From: Saprospiraceae bacterium
Lineage (GTDB): Bacteria; Bacteroidota; Bacteroidia; Chitinophagales; Saprospiraceae
Assembly (NCBI GenBank): GCA_028279185.1
Contig: JANQSS010000159.1
Span: 1 to 62,847 of the forward strand
Direction of reading: 5' to 3'
DNA: 62,847 nucleotides
This document shows positions 16,842 through 24,894 of this stretch, piece after piece. The notes under the pieces were generated by a model that saw nothing but the letters and a program-made list of their open reading frames with translations, was not told the origin of the DNA and did no database searches. A program made the position numbers and the translations under genes. Every line of letters begins with the position of its first letter. Positions within the stretch are counted from its first letter, which is position 1.

Positions 16842-17626
16842 TGAAAAAAAATGATGACTTTTATATTGGTTGGCAAGACAACATGCCCGTTTCAAGGAAA
16901 AAGCACTTAAAAAAATGGCTGTGGCCTCTTGTTATAATTCTCCCTTTGTTAGCCTTTGTCGTTGTTCATTTTCAAAAAGATTTTAATTCTTTTTTATTTC
17001 TTTTCGGAGATCAATCGACAATTTCCGGAGTCCTGCACCAACACCCTTATCCGGTTTTTATTGCGGATGATAATCAGTTGCCTGAAGGGCAATCACGTGA
17101 TGTTCTATTAGTTGGGTTTGGTAAGATGGGCGCGGAGGTATCATTGCAAGAGATGAAACATCAACATGGAGAATTGGATGGGCGGCACATGACTTTACGA
17201 GGGACCTTGATCATGGGTGATGGAAAGACACTTATGGAGTTAACGGACATGAAAAATTCGCTGGTTTCGATTGGTTCGCCGAAACCTAAAATTGAAAGAC
17301 CTCTAAAACGGATCGGGCAGGCAACATTAAAGGGAGAAGTAATCGATCCAAAATGCTATTTCGGAGTCATGAAACCCGCCGTCGGGAAAATCCACAAAAG
17401 CTGTGCTATTCGGTGTATTAGCGGCGGAATACCACCTGTTTTAAAATCCCATAAGATAGCCGGTAAAAGTGATTATTATTTGCTTCTAGGCAAGAATGGA
17501 GAGTTAATTAATAATAAAGTGCTACCGCTTGTTGCCGAGCAAATTTCATTGTCAGGAGATGTACTGGAATATTTGTCCTGGAATGTTTTATTTGTGGACA
17601 TCGACAAATATTTAAATGGACGATAA
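16841..17626 (+). CDS. Single-pass membrane protein with conserved C-terminal Cys motif
   Basis: 261 residues: a short cytoplasmic N-terminus, one TM helix (about 27-43) and a periplasmic part of two beta-rich segments. The second segment opens with GEVIDPKCYFGVMKP (C172) and continues with HKSCAIRCISGGIPP (C188, C192). I recall this Cys-containing signature in uncharacterised proteins near Rieske and ferric reductase genes, but cannot name a family. The cysteines could hold a cofactor or form disulfides. It overlaps the preceding gene by 1 bp and the next by 11 bp. Confidence 0.8.
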   Translation: MKKNDDFYIGWQDNMPVSRKKHLKKWLWPLVIILPLLAFVVVHFQKDFNSFLFLFGDQSTISGVLHQHPYPVFIADDNQLPEGQSRDVLLVGFGKMGAEVSLQEMKHQHGELDGRHMTLRGTLIMGDGKTLMELTDMKNSLVSIGSPKPKIERPLKRIGQATLKGEVIDPKCYFGVMKPAVGKIHKSCAIRCISGGIPPVLKSHKIAGKSDYYLLLGKNGELINNKVLPLVAEQISLSGDVLEYLSWNVLFVDIDKYLNGR

Positions 17627-18035
17627 AAATAAAGATAGAATTGTACGCAGCTTCGGAAAGCAAGGTTTTCTTCGTTTTTTAGGTGCCCAACTCCTTTCGG
17701 TAGAAGAAGGATTGGTGGAAATAACATGTCCATTTTCTGAAGATAAAACACAGCAAAATGGATATTTTCATGCCGGTGTTACAACTACGATCGCCGATGT
17801 AGCATGTGGATATGCCGCACTCACAACCATGCCATTGGATGCTGCCGTGCTGACTGTTGAGTTTAAGGTGAATTTTTTACGTCCGGCTAGCGGAAGTGCA
17901 ATTCGGGCAATAGGCAAAGTATTAAAGGCAGGAAAAAAGCTTACTGTCTGTTCGGCTTTCGTCTATGACGATACCGGCAAGGAAGTCGCTTCCATGCAGG
18001 CAACAATGATTTGTCTAACCAGTACCCGTATTTAA
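17616..18035 (+). CDS. PaaI-type hotdog thioesterase
   Basis: 139 residues of a single hotdog domain. QNGYFHAGVTTTIADVACGYAA holds the family signature (H52, G54, D61). Family members hydrolyse acyl-CoA thioesters in the cytoplasm. It is the last gene of the overlapping block, starting 11 bp inside the previous gene. The C-terminal residues LTSTRI are unusual: a 40-bp copy of its 3' region lies 825 bp downstream and there continues in frame to a different ending (LQPE), suggesting the present end was created by an insertion. Confidence 0.88.
   Translation: MDDKNKDRIVRSFGKQGFLRFLGAQLLSVEEGLVEITCPFSEDKTQQNGYFHAGVTTTIADVACGYAALTTMPLDAAVLTVEFKVNFLRPASGSAIRAIGKVLKAGKKLTVCSAFVYDDTGKEVASMQATMICLTSTRI
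17977..18016 (+). repeat. 40-bp direct repeat, copy 1 (inside the thioesterase 3' end)
   Basis: Forty bases identical to 18802-18841, encoding KEVASMQATMICL of the thioesterase. The two copies bracket 785 bp carrying the toxin-antitoxin pair. Confidence 0.9.
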
Positions 18036-18082
18036 ATAAAATATTTAAGGTGCGCGTCTTTTGCATTTAGCGAGAGACCTTG

Positions 18083-18400
18083 TTATACGCTTTTCAATCT
18101 GGCTATTACCCGGGCCTCAATATCCATTCTCTCGTGCAGGATAGCTATGATAAGTAGCGAACCATCGCTTTGAAGCAATCCAAAAATGTAGTGATGCGCA
18201 CAATGAATGAACCTTAAATCGCGATCAATGTCCATGAGTGTTCGTGTTCCGGGTTTGTTTTTAGCCATGTTAACAGCACATAATTCTAACTTAGCGACAT
18301 ATTGGTGAACCTGCCCGACTCCAAATCTATCCAGTGTGTACTCAACAATGCTCAATAAATCTGCTTTGGCCTCAGCGCTAAATTTGTACACGGCCTTCAT
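18083..18400 (-). CDS. ParE/RelE-type toxin
   Basis: 105 residues of the ParE/RelE fold: KFSAEAKADLLSIVEYTLDRFG at the start, the central RDLRFIHCAHHYIFGLLQ strand pair and the terminal AILHERMDIEARVIARL helix typical of ParE-like toxins, which usually act on gyrase. The start overlaps the antitoxin stop by 4 bp (ATGA), the usual order with antitoxin first. It lies inside the segment flanked by the 40-bp direct repeat. Confidence 0.87.
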   Translation of the reverse strand: MKAVYKFSAEAKADLLSIVEYTLDRFGVGQVHQYVAKLELCAVNMAKNKPGTRTLMDIDRDLRFIHCAHHYIFGLLQSDGSLLIIAILHERMDIEARVIARLKSV

Positions 18401-18654
18401 TTGGACTTCTCGATGGACTCCAAGTGTGCCTTAGCTATATCCGTAAAGGTAGATATAAGAGGTTCAGATTCTTTAGCCTTTTTAATGCGATCTCTAAGGA
18501 GTGACGTAAACTCAGCCCATTCAACATCAGCGTCTTCCGATTTCGTAAAAATACGCTCCATGACCAGGTCTTTAATAGACTTGCCTTGCAAAGCGGCCAT
18601 GGCTTTAATTTGCCGATGTTCCTCTGGTGTAATTTCTATACTTAGTCTACTCAT
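18397..18654 (-). CDS. Ribbon-helix-helix antitoxin
   Basis: 85 residues. The N-terminal MSRLSIEITPEEHRQIKAMAALQGKSIKDLVMERIF is a ribbon-helix-helix DNA-binding domain (strand plus two helices), and the charged C-terminal tail would wrap the toxin. First gene of the pair. It probably represses its own promoter upstream of 18654. Confidence 0.87.
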   Translation of the reverse strand: MSRLSIEITPEEHRQIKAMAALQGKSIKDLVMERIFTKSEDADVEWAEFTSLLRDRIKKAKESEPLISTFTDIAKAHLESIEKSK

Positions 18655-18967
18655 AATTTAATTTTACTGGTGAATGTACAAAATTACAAATGTTGTTTTG
18701 TTGTAAAAGTTCAATCCACTGATACCATTCTAGCCAGAGTAATCATCCATTCAAAAATCGTACTACTCTAAAGACCATATCGCTGCGCTAAGACTATGCG
18801 AGCAAGGAAGTCGCTTCCATGCAGGCAACAATGATTTGTCTGCAGCCTGAATAAGTCACGGTCTTTCTTCTCAATACTATATATATTAAAATTTTTATTA
18901 ATTGTTAAAATGCTCTTAAACAGCATGTTCGGCATGGTTTTGGCTGTTTTTAGATAAATTCAATTTC
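18655..18967. other. Intergenic region holding the second 40-bp repeat copy
   Basis: 313 bp without a gene. It contains the antitoxin promoter region, then at 18802-18841 the displaced thioesterase tail, which reads in frame to its own stop (TAA ending at 18855), and an AT-rich stretch before the thioredoxin lipoprotein. No other element seen. Confidence 0.6.
18802..18841 (+). repeat. 40-bp direct repeat, copy 2 (displaced gene tail)
   Basis: Identical to 17977-18016. In the thioesterase frame it continues CTG CAG CCT GAA TAA, giving a plausible original C-terminus LQPE. Upstream of it the thioesterase sequence is not recognisable. Confidence 0.9.
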
Positions 18968-19468
18968 ATGAAACAACTCTTTGTCTCCTTCGCACTTTTG
19001 TCTTTATTCCTGGCTTCTTGTAGCAAATCTTCTTACACTACCCGATCATCTTCACGTATGTCGACTGTGAAGAAGTCGAGACCATCATCCAGCCCTCAGG
19101 CTACGTTGGTCAAATTTGAACGAAGTGGTAAAATGAGTGACGCAATTAGTAAGGCGAAATCAAGCGGCAAGTATATTTTCCTTGATTTCTATACCGACTA
19201 TTGCCCGCCCTGCAAGGTGATGGACAAAGAGGTATTCGGCGATCGCCAACTCGCCAACTACCTCAATGAGAATTTCATTAACGTAAAAGTGAATGCCGGA
19301 AAAACCGATGGCGCTAACCTGGCAAGTCTATACAGTGTAAGCGCTTATCCTACACTCATATTTGCAGATGAACATGGAAACGCCTTGATGCGAAAAGAGG
19401 GTGGCACCAGCATATCAACCGTGCGCTATATGGCGGAGGAGGTATTGCGCGCTACGGCGATGAAGTAG
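18968..19468 (+). CDS. Thioredoxin-fold lipoprotein (CPPC)
   Basis: 166 residues. Lipobox FLASC (Cys about 18), a Ser/Arg-rich linker, then a thioredoxin domain with YTDYCPPCKVMDKEVF and a SAYPTLIF cis-proline segment. The C-P-P-C active site with the following MDKEVF matches the thioredoxin_7/DsbD-gamma-like group that handles disulfides in the periplasm. Its anchor places it on the periplasmic or outer face. Convergent with the next gene. Confidence 0.88.
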   Translation: MKQLFVSFALLSLFLASCSKSSYTTRSSSRMSTVKKSRPSSSPQATLVKFERSGKMSDAISKAKSSGKYIFLDFYTDYCPPCKVMDKEVFGDRQLANYLNENFINVKVNAGKTDGANLASLYSVSAYPTLIFADEHGNALMRKEGGTSISTVRYMAEEVLRATAMK

Positions 19469-19479
19469 ATCGTCGGTTG

Positions 19480-20001
19480 TTACTTTTCAATCAACGAATA
19501 AATTAATCTGTTAGATCTATCAACATTCGTTGGGAAATCCAACTTTTTTGAATAGTTCGCCAAATAGTGCAACTTACCTTGTGACAAATGCATTTCGGAC
19601 CGGTAGCTTTTTATTCCAGTTCCAGGTGTGATTCTTCCCAAATGTGTTGCCACTTTGTTCGTATCCAGGGTAACGGTCCCTCGATGTATTTCACCAGCGG
19701 GGCCCGAAATGATAAAAATTATATCGCCAGAGTCGACCAGGTATACTCCTTCGTAATTACGAAAAAGTTTCCCTTTTTTATTGTAGAGATAATTAGTCGT
19801 GAACAATAGTTTTCGTTCGTCAGAATATTCATACGAGAGAACGGAGGAAAACGATGAGTCCTGTGCACAAGCCTTCCACGTTCCTTCCATAAACTGCAGC
19901 GATTCCAGATTGCGCTGTATTGTTTCTTCTTTTACTTGTCCATGGCTGACAATTACAATTCCCAAAACAAGTAAAAAACAAATAATTCCTCTAACTGCCA
20001 T
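19480..20001 (-). CDS. Secreted protein of unknown function (lipocalin-like)
   Basis: 173 residues with a signal peptide cut after SHGQ. It has FMEGTWKA near residue 38 followed by alternating beta strands. This short motif at the start of a beta-barrel is seen in small secreted lipocalin-like and DUF1579/DUF6265-like families. No catalytic residues evident. Convergent with the thioredoxin lipoprotein, 11 bp apart. Confidence 0.65.
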   Translation of the reverse strand: MAVRGIICFLLVLGIVIVSHGQVKEETIQRNLESLQFMEGTWKACAQDSSFSSVLSYEYSDERKLLFTTNYLYNKKGKLFRNYEGVYLVDSGDIIFIISGPAGEIHRGTVTLDTNKVATHLGRITPGTGIKSYRSEMHLSQGKLHYLANYSKKLDFPTNVDRSNRLIYSLIEK

Positions 20002-20149
20002 GACATAAATTTTTTCTGTCCAAATTTCACGTTTTTAGGGATACCTATCTACAATCAATAACGTTTAAAAGATAAGAAAACCGGGATTCTTCAACCCATG
20101 TATAAGGACTCCGCTATCGGCAATTTACGCTGCCTGGGTTCAACCAATT

Positions 20150-20563
20150 TCATTCGCCATCCTGCTGAAGGCTGAACCAATTACCTGAATTGTCCCTAAA
20201 GTTCGCTGATATACCTGAAGGTGTCTCTGTTGGCGGGTGAATAAATTCCACACCCTTTTTAATCAATTCCTCATATGTAGCGTAGATGTTTGGGCAGGAA
20301 AACACGCACCAGCCCAGCTGTCCTTTTGAAACGACCGAGTTAATCGAGTCCGCTGATTCGTCCGTAAAAAAAGGGCCAACTGATGCCTTCATGAGTACGA
20401 TTTCTATTCCTGAATCACCTGGAGGAGCTACAGTTAACCATCTTTTATTGGGGCCTAGAGGGATATTGGCGATAACATTAAAACCAAGCTTTTCGGTGTA
20501 GAATTGTAACGCCTCATCTTGATCAAGAACATATATGAACGTATGGGTTAGCTTCGCAATCAT
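20150..20563 (-). CDS. VOC (glyoxalase-like) family protein
   Basis: 137 residues from the internal ATG at 20563 (MIAKLTHTFIYVLDQDEAL), chosen because it begins the first beta strand of the fold. DEALQFYTEKLGFNVI and the C-terminal DNSGNWFSLQQ complete the VOC pattern. It resembles small VOC proteins often found beside AraC regulators, and an AraC-type gene lies 70 bp upstream on the same strand. Substrate unknown. Confidence 0.82.
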   Translation of the reverse strand: MIAKLTHTFIYVLDQDEALQFYTEKLGFNVIANIPLGPNKRWLTVAPPGDSGIEIVLMKASVGPFFTDESADSINSVVSKGQLGWCVFSCPNIYATYEELIKKGVEFIHPPTETPSGISANFRDNSGNWFSLQQDGE

Positions 20564-20632
20564 TGAACTATTTTTAATCAAATGTATGTGTAGCTAATTT
20601 GACCATGTTGTCGAAACTTGCTATTTCAAAAA

Positions 20633-21040
20633 TTAATTTATCAGCGCATAACACCCGGGGATAAATTTCATTGGGTTTTTCTGAATTTCAACTTGTGTTT
20701 CGAGTGAGGTTTTTCTATAAGCTATAGGACTATGCGACGTGTCTCTTTTGATAAAGTGTGAAAATGAAGAGGGACTTTCAAAGCCCAGAGAAAAACAAAT
20801 ATCTTTTATAGATTTCGTCGAATCCTTCAGTTCGTGTTTTGCATGCTTAATGCGTAACCGGGTTAAATATTTATGGGGTGAAAGGCCGTATGCTTGCTTG
20901 AAAAGTCTGGTAAAGTGAAATTTAGAATATGATGAAGCTCTCATCATATCTTCTAATTTAATCGGGCGAAGATAGTTTTCATCTATAAATGTCTTGGCTT
21001 CAACTATGCGTTTATATACATGTCGTTTTTTATGCATCAT
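20633..21040 (-). CDS. AraC-family DNA-binding protein (HTH only)
   Basis: 135 residues from the ATG at 21040. Two helix-turn-helix motifs (about 30-110): IKLEDMMRASSYSKFHFTRLFKQAYG and IKDICFSLGFESPSSFSHFIKR. There is no sensor domain, so this is a stand-alone HTH form. The first codons overlap the last codons of the phosphate transporter gene (ATGATGCATAA), so translation is coupled. It may control the VOC gene just downstream. Confidence 0.85.
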   Translation of the reverse strand: MMHKKRHVYKRIVEAKTFIDENYLRPIKLEDMMRASSYSKFHFTRLFKQAYGLSPHKYLTRLRIKHAKHELKDSTKSIKDICFSLGFESPSSFSHFIKRDTSHSPIAYRKTSLETQVEIQKNPMKFIPGCYALIN

Positions 21041-23435
21041 GTTTGTGATCATCAACATTAGTTGGGCCTGTATTCGCATCTCGATCATCCTCTTTTTCTA
21101 ATTTCTCCTCCTCTCTTCTCAGCTCCTTCACCTCCTTTTTCATTTCCTTTAAGTCCTTTTTAATTGTGGATGGGTCAAAATCCGTTCCGTCATTCGGATC
21201 GAGTATTAAGTCTTCGAATACTTTCGTCATTCGATTTCCAAATAATGCCAAATTCCTTATTTCACTTAGATGGTTTAAAAATAAAATACTATTTCGTGTG
21301 CCAACAGCATGATTTTTAATGCGTTTAATTTGACTTTTTCTTGCATCTCGTAATTTACGTGTGAAACCTGGAAGTGCCTCATTTAATTTTTGTGCTTCTT
21401 TTTTATCAACATTTTTGAATACATTAATTATTTGCTCAAATCGAATTCCCAAGTCACTTTTTATATCGCGTAATTCGTCGATTTGCTCCGGTAAAAGCGG
21501 TTTATGGTTGTTATCCACATGGTCCAGGTTGTTTTTAAGTATACTCTTTACTTCTTTTGCCATTTCATCGAGGTAGTCGACAATTATGATATATAGATGG
21601 CCTGCCTCTAAATCATTCTCAGGCACGCGATCAAGTGCTAATCCCGAATTATACTTCAAACGGTCTATGCGCTGTTGTATCGGTTTGAATGATTTATATA
21701 TCTTATTTAGCCTGGATAAGTCCTCGGTAGCTAAGGCCTCCAGGGAAGCATCAATGATTCGATTGTATTGCTTTAAAAAGGTCTTTAATTGTCGACTACA
21801 AAGACCAATTGCCTCTACTCGTGTTAAAACACCGTCTTCTACGGCTTGATCTAGTTGCAATTGTTCTTCGACTCGCTTATTGTGTAAGCGATGCGTTCTG
21901 AAAATCACAAACCCTGCAATTAAAAGGATAATCACAATAGCGATCATGCCGCCATAATGGAAGATCATGGCAATAACAAAGGCCACGGTGAATGCTGAAA
22001 ATGCTGTAAAAAACCAACCCCCAATAACAGAAAGTACCCCAGAAACCCGATAGACGGCGCTTTCTCGACCCCAGGCTCCATCGGCAAGTGAAGCACCCAT
22101 AAAGACCATAAACGTTACGTAGGTGGTTGATAAAGGAAGCTTAAGGTTCGTTCCTATGGCAATTAATATACTCGCAACAACCAGTGTAACCGAGGCTCTA
22201 ATCTTGTCAAAAACAGGTGCCTCCTTACCCAAAGCGACTTGTTTTCGTGTAAATGGGGCTTGGTCAAATTGATTATTTATCCCTTCTTTCCAGCGATCTG
22301 GTAAGATATTGCCTACAAATCGGGCGACAGCCGAAGATCGGCGAACGAGGCTACGGGATAGTAGAAATGACGAAAACCGCTCAGAACCCTCATCTTGTCG
22401 TCCTAAATCCAGTGACGTTTGAACGACAGCTTTGGCTTTCTTGGAAGTATAAAGCGTAATTACCATTATGATTCCGGCCAGTAACAACAAGAGAGTCGGC
22501 GTTGGAACTTTACCAGCAAGTCCATCCATCAGAAAGTCCCCGGAAGTAGCTCCGGACTCAATGAATAGTTGATACGAATTATAACCCGCCAAGGGCACGC
22601 CAATAAAATTGACCAAATCATTTCCTGCGAAGGCCATTGCCAGCGCAAATGTTCCGACCAGCACAAGTACGGTCAATATGTCAATTTTCAAGAGTCGGTC
22701 GAGTAGTAAGAGAATGAGCGACCACCCAGCGAAACTTGCTGCCATGATCGTCCAGGTGTTCTCCTGCACCATTCGCTTTAAGTCATCATCCATGAAGGAA
22801 GCCCCTTTAGCTCCTTTTATAAGAATAAAGTATGTGATGGCCATGATACCCAGTCCACCCCAGATAAAGCCGAATTGGCGCATTCTTTTTTCATAATTGA
22901 ATGAAAAAAGCAATCGGCTTAGATACATTATTACTGCGCCAACCGTAAATGCAATCACTACAGATATCAAAATGCCGGATATAATGGCCGAAGCTTTTGC
23001 TAGATTGATGTATTCGTACAAATGCAAGGCATTTTCATCTGTGAATATCTTCACAACTGACAGCGCAACAGCCGCCCCGAGCAATTCGAATACAATTGAA
23101 ACTGTCGTCGATGTCGGCATACCAAAAGTATTGAACGTGTCGAGCAGGATAACATCCGTGACCATGACGGCAAGAAAGAGAATCATGATCTCTGAGAAAT
23201 AGAAATATTCAGGATGAAATATACCTTTTCGTGCGACTTCCATCATGCCGCTGGAGAACGTCGCCCCTACGAGAACACCAAGGGCGGCAACAAGCATGAT
23301 TGCCTTAAAGGATGCCGCCTTCGAGCCCACAGCTGAATTCAAAAAATTAACGGCATCATTACTTACTCCCACTATAAGATCGGAGATCGCAAGGATAAAA
23401 AGGATAATTACAAGAATCAGAAAGAACGTGGCCAT
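21030..23435 (-). CDS. PiT-family inorganic phosphate transporter with C-terminal PhoU-like domain
   Basis: 801 residues from the ATG at 23435; the longer reading adds a charged leader before the first helix. About ten membrane helices carry the two PiT signature repeats, GVSNDAVNFLNSAVGS (about 24-39) and AGNDLVNFIGVPLAGY (about 270-285). A long cytoplasmic C-terminal half (about 540-801) is helical and highly charged, with coiled-coil content near the end, resembling PhoU-like regulatory domains. It imports phosphate with H+ or Na+. Divergent from the porin, suggesting a two-membrane phosphate route. Confidence 0.92.
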   Translation of the reverse strand: MATFFLILVIILFILAISDLIVGVSNDAVNFLNSAVGSKAASFKAIMLVAALGVLVGATFSSGMMEVARKGIFHPEYFYFSEIMILFLAVMVTDVILLDTFNTFGMPTSTTVSIVFELLGAAVALSVVKIFTDENALHLYEYINLAKASAIISGILISVVIAFTVGAVIMYLSRLLFSFNYEKRMRQFGFIWGGLGIMAITYFILIKGAKGASFMDDDLKRMVQENTWTIMAASFAGWSLILLLLDRLLKIDILTVLVLVGTFALAMAFAGNDLVNFIGVPLAGYNSYQLFIESGATSGDFLMDGLAGKVPTPTLLLLLAGIIMVITLYTSKKAKAVVQTSLDLGRQDEGSERFSSFLLSRSLVRRSSAVARFVGNILPDRWKEGINNQFDQAPFTRKQVALGKEAPVFDKIRASVTLVVASILIAIGTNLKLPLSTTYVTFMVFMGASLADGAWGRESAVYRVSGVLSVIGGWFFTAFSAFTVAFVIAMIFHYGGMIAIVIILLIAGFVIFRTHRLHNKRVEEQLQLDQAVEDGVLTRVEAIGLCSRQLKTFLKQYNRIIDASLEALATEDLSRLNKIYKSFKPIQQRIDRLKYNSGLALDRVPENDLEAGHLYIIIVDYLDEMAKEVKSILKNNLDHVDNNHKPLLPEQIDELRDIKSDLGIRFEQIINVFKNVDKKEAQKLNEALPGFTRKLRDARKSQIKRIKNHAVGTRNSILFLNHLSEIRNLALFGNRMTKVFEDLILDPNDGTDFDPSTIKKDLKEMKKEVKELRREEEKLEKEDDRDANTGPTNVDDHKHDA

Positions 23436-23682
23436 TTGGTTTTGTTTTGAACGCCGGCAAGCAGTTGAAGACCAAAAATTTGCCTCCAACAGATCGAACC
23501 AACATGAAGGTAAGGCAAACGCGAAAATTAACCTCTTTTTACTTACCTAATATTACCCCAATGTTAAGGATCAATATGTCATTGGGGGTCCATTTCAATC
23601 AAATCATAATGGCCATATAGCCACCCTTCGATTCAATTCATTTACATTTAACACCAAATGAGTGCCAGGTATTACAAAAACA

Positions 23683-24888
23683 ATGTATAGACCATTACTA
23701 ATATACTTCTCGTTTTTCACCTTTGTATTGCACGCACAAGTAGACCAAAACCTCAATCTCAAGTGGAAAAATGGCGTTCTCCTTGAAAGTGAGGATGGAC
23801 GATTTAAAATCAAATTTGGTGGACGAATACAGTATGATTATTTGTACTATGATCAAGACATCGCATTACAACAGCAATATGGGGAGCTTCAAAATGGATT
23901 AAATTTGCGTCGAGTTCGCCTTGGAAGTAATGGAACGCTTCATAACATATTGAAGTACAAGTTGCAATTGGAGTTTTCCGAGGGAAGGGCTTCAATTAAA
24001 GATGCCTACATCGAATTAACCAAACTTCCCATTTTGGGAAATATACGTCTCGGGCAATTTAAGGAGCCATTCAGTCTTGAAATACAGTCGAGTAGCAATT
24101 TTCTTGTTTTTACAGAGCGCTCCCTGACAACCGCATTTTCCGAAACGCGGAATAGTGGATTATTGCTATACAACAATTACCTGGATAAAAAATTGGCGTG
24201 GCAAGTCGGTATTATGCGATTTGGTGATAGTGAAGTTACTATCGCCAATAAAGGACTAGTTTTCGCCGGACGTTTAATTGGTATTATTTCAACGGATAAG
24301 GTCTATGAAAGAAACTTTTTACACCTTGGTGTTTCGTATAATTATAGAAGACCAAATGACGAGTTATTGATGTTAGAATCAATGCCGGACATACATCTCG
24401 GACAAAAATATTTACGCACAGGCAATATTGACAATGTAAAAGCCATTCATCTATCCGGAATTGAAGCATCTTTTGTTCGGGGACCGTTCAACTTTCAAGC
24501 TGAATTCTCAATGTCCAATATTATATCTCAACCATTAACGATTAAATACTCTTCGAGCTTATTTAGTTTTTATGCACATGCCAACTATTTTATTACGGGC
24601 GAATCTCGTCGATACAAATTCGGTAATCCGGGTTCGGGTTATGATCGCATAATACCAAAACGAAATTTTGGTGAGGGAGGTCCAGGAGCATGGCAAGTCG
24701 GCCTGCGCTACACCTATAATGACTGGGATGACGATGCAATTAATGGAGAAAAAATAGCTGATATATCCCTGGCTGTAAATTGGCATCTCAACCCATCTTC
24801 CAGAATTTTATTCAACTACATATTCGCGGCCGTTGGAAATATTGGAAATACAAATGTTATTCAACTACGTGCACAAGTAAATTTTTAG
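23683..24888 (+). CDS. Phosphate-selective porin O/P-like outer-membrane porin
   Basis: 401 residues from the ATG at 23683. Signal peptide ending HAQ, then LKWKNGVLLESEDGRFKIKFGGRIQYDY, the typical start of OprO/OprP porins. The rest alternates amphipathic strands and ends with an aromatic residue (AQVNF), as required for outer-membrane assembly. It likely forms a phosphate or polyphosphate channel. The link to phosphate is supported by the divergent PiT gene 247 bp away. Confidence 0.88.
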   Translation: MYRPLLIYFSFFTFVLHAQVDQNLNLKWKNGVLLESEDGRFKIKFGGRIQYDYLYYDQDIALQQQYGELQNGLNLRRVRLGSNGTLHNILKYKLQLEFSEGRASIKDAYIELTKLPILGNIRLGQFKEPFSLEIQSSSNFLVFTERSLTTAFSETRNSGLLLYNNYLDKKLAWQVGIMRFGDSEVTIANKGLVFAGRLIGIISTDKVYERNFLHLGVSYNYRRPNDELLMLESMPDIHLGQKYLRTGNIDNVKAIHLSGIEASFVRGPFNFQAEFSMSNIISQPLTIKYSSSLFSFYAHANYFITGESRRYKFGNPGSGYDRIIPKRNFGEGGPGAWQVGLRYTYNDWDDDAINGEKIADISLAVNWHLNPSSRILFNYIFAAVGNIGNTNVIQLRAQVNF

Positions 24889-24894
24889 CGACCT

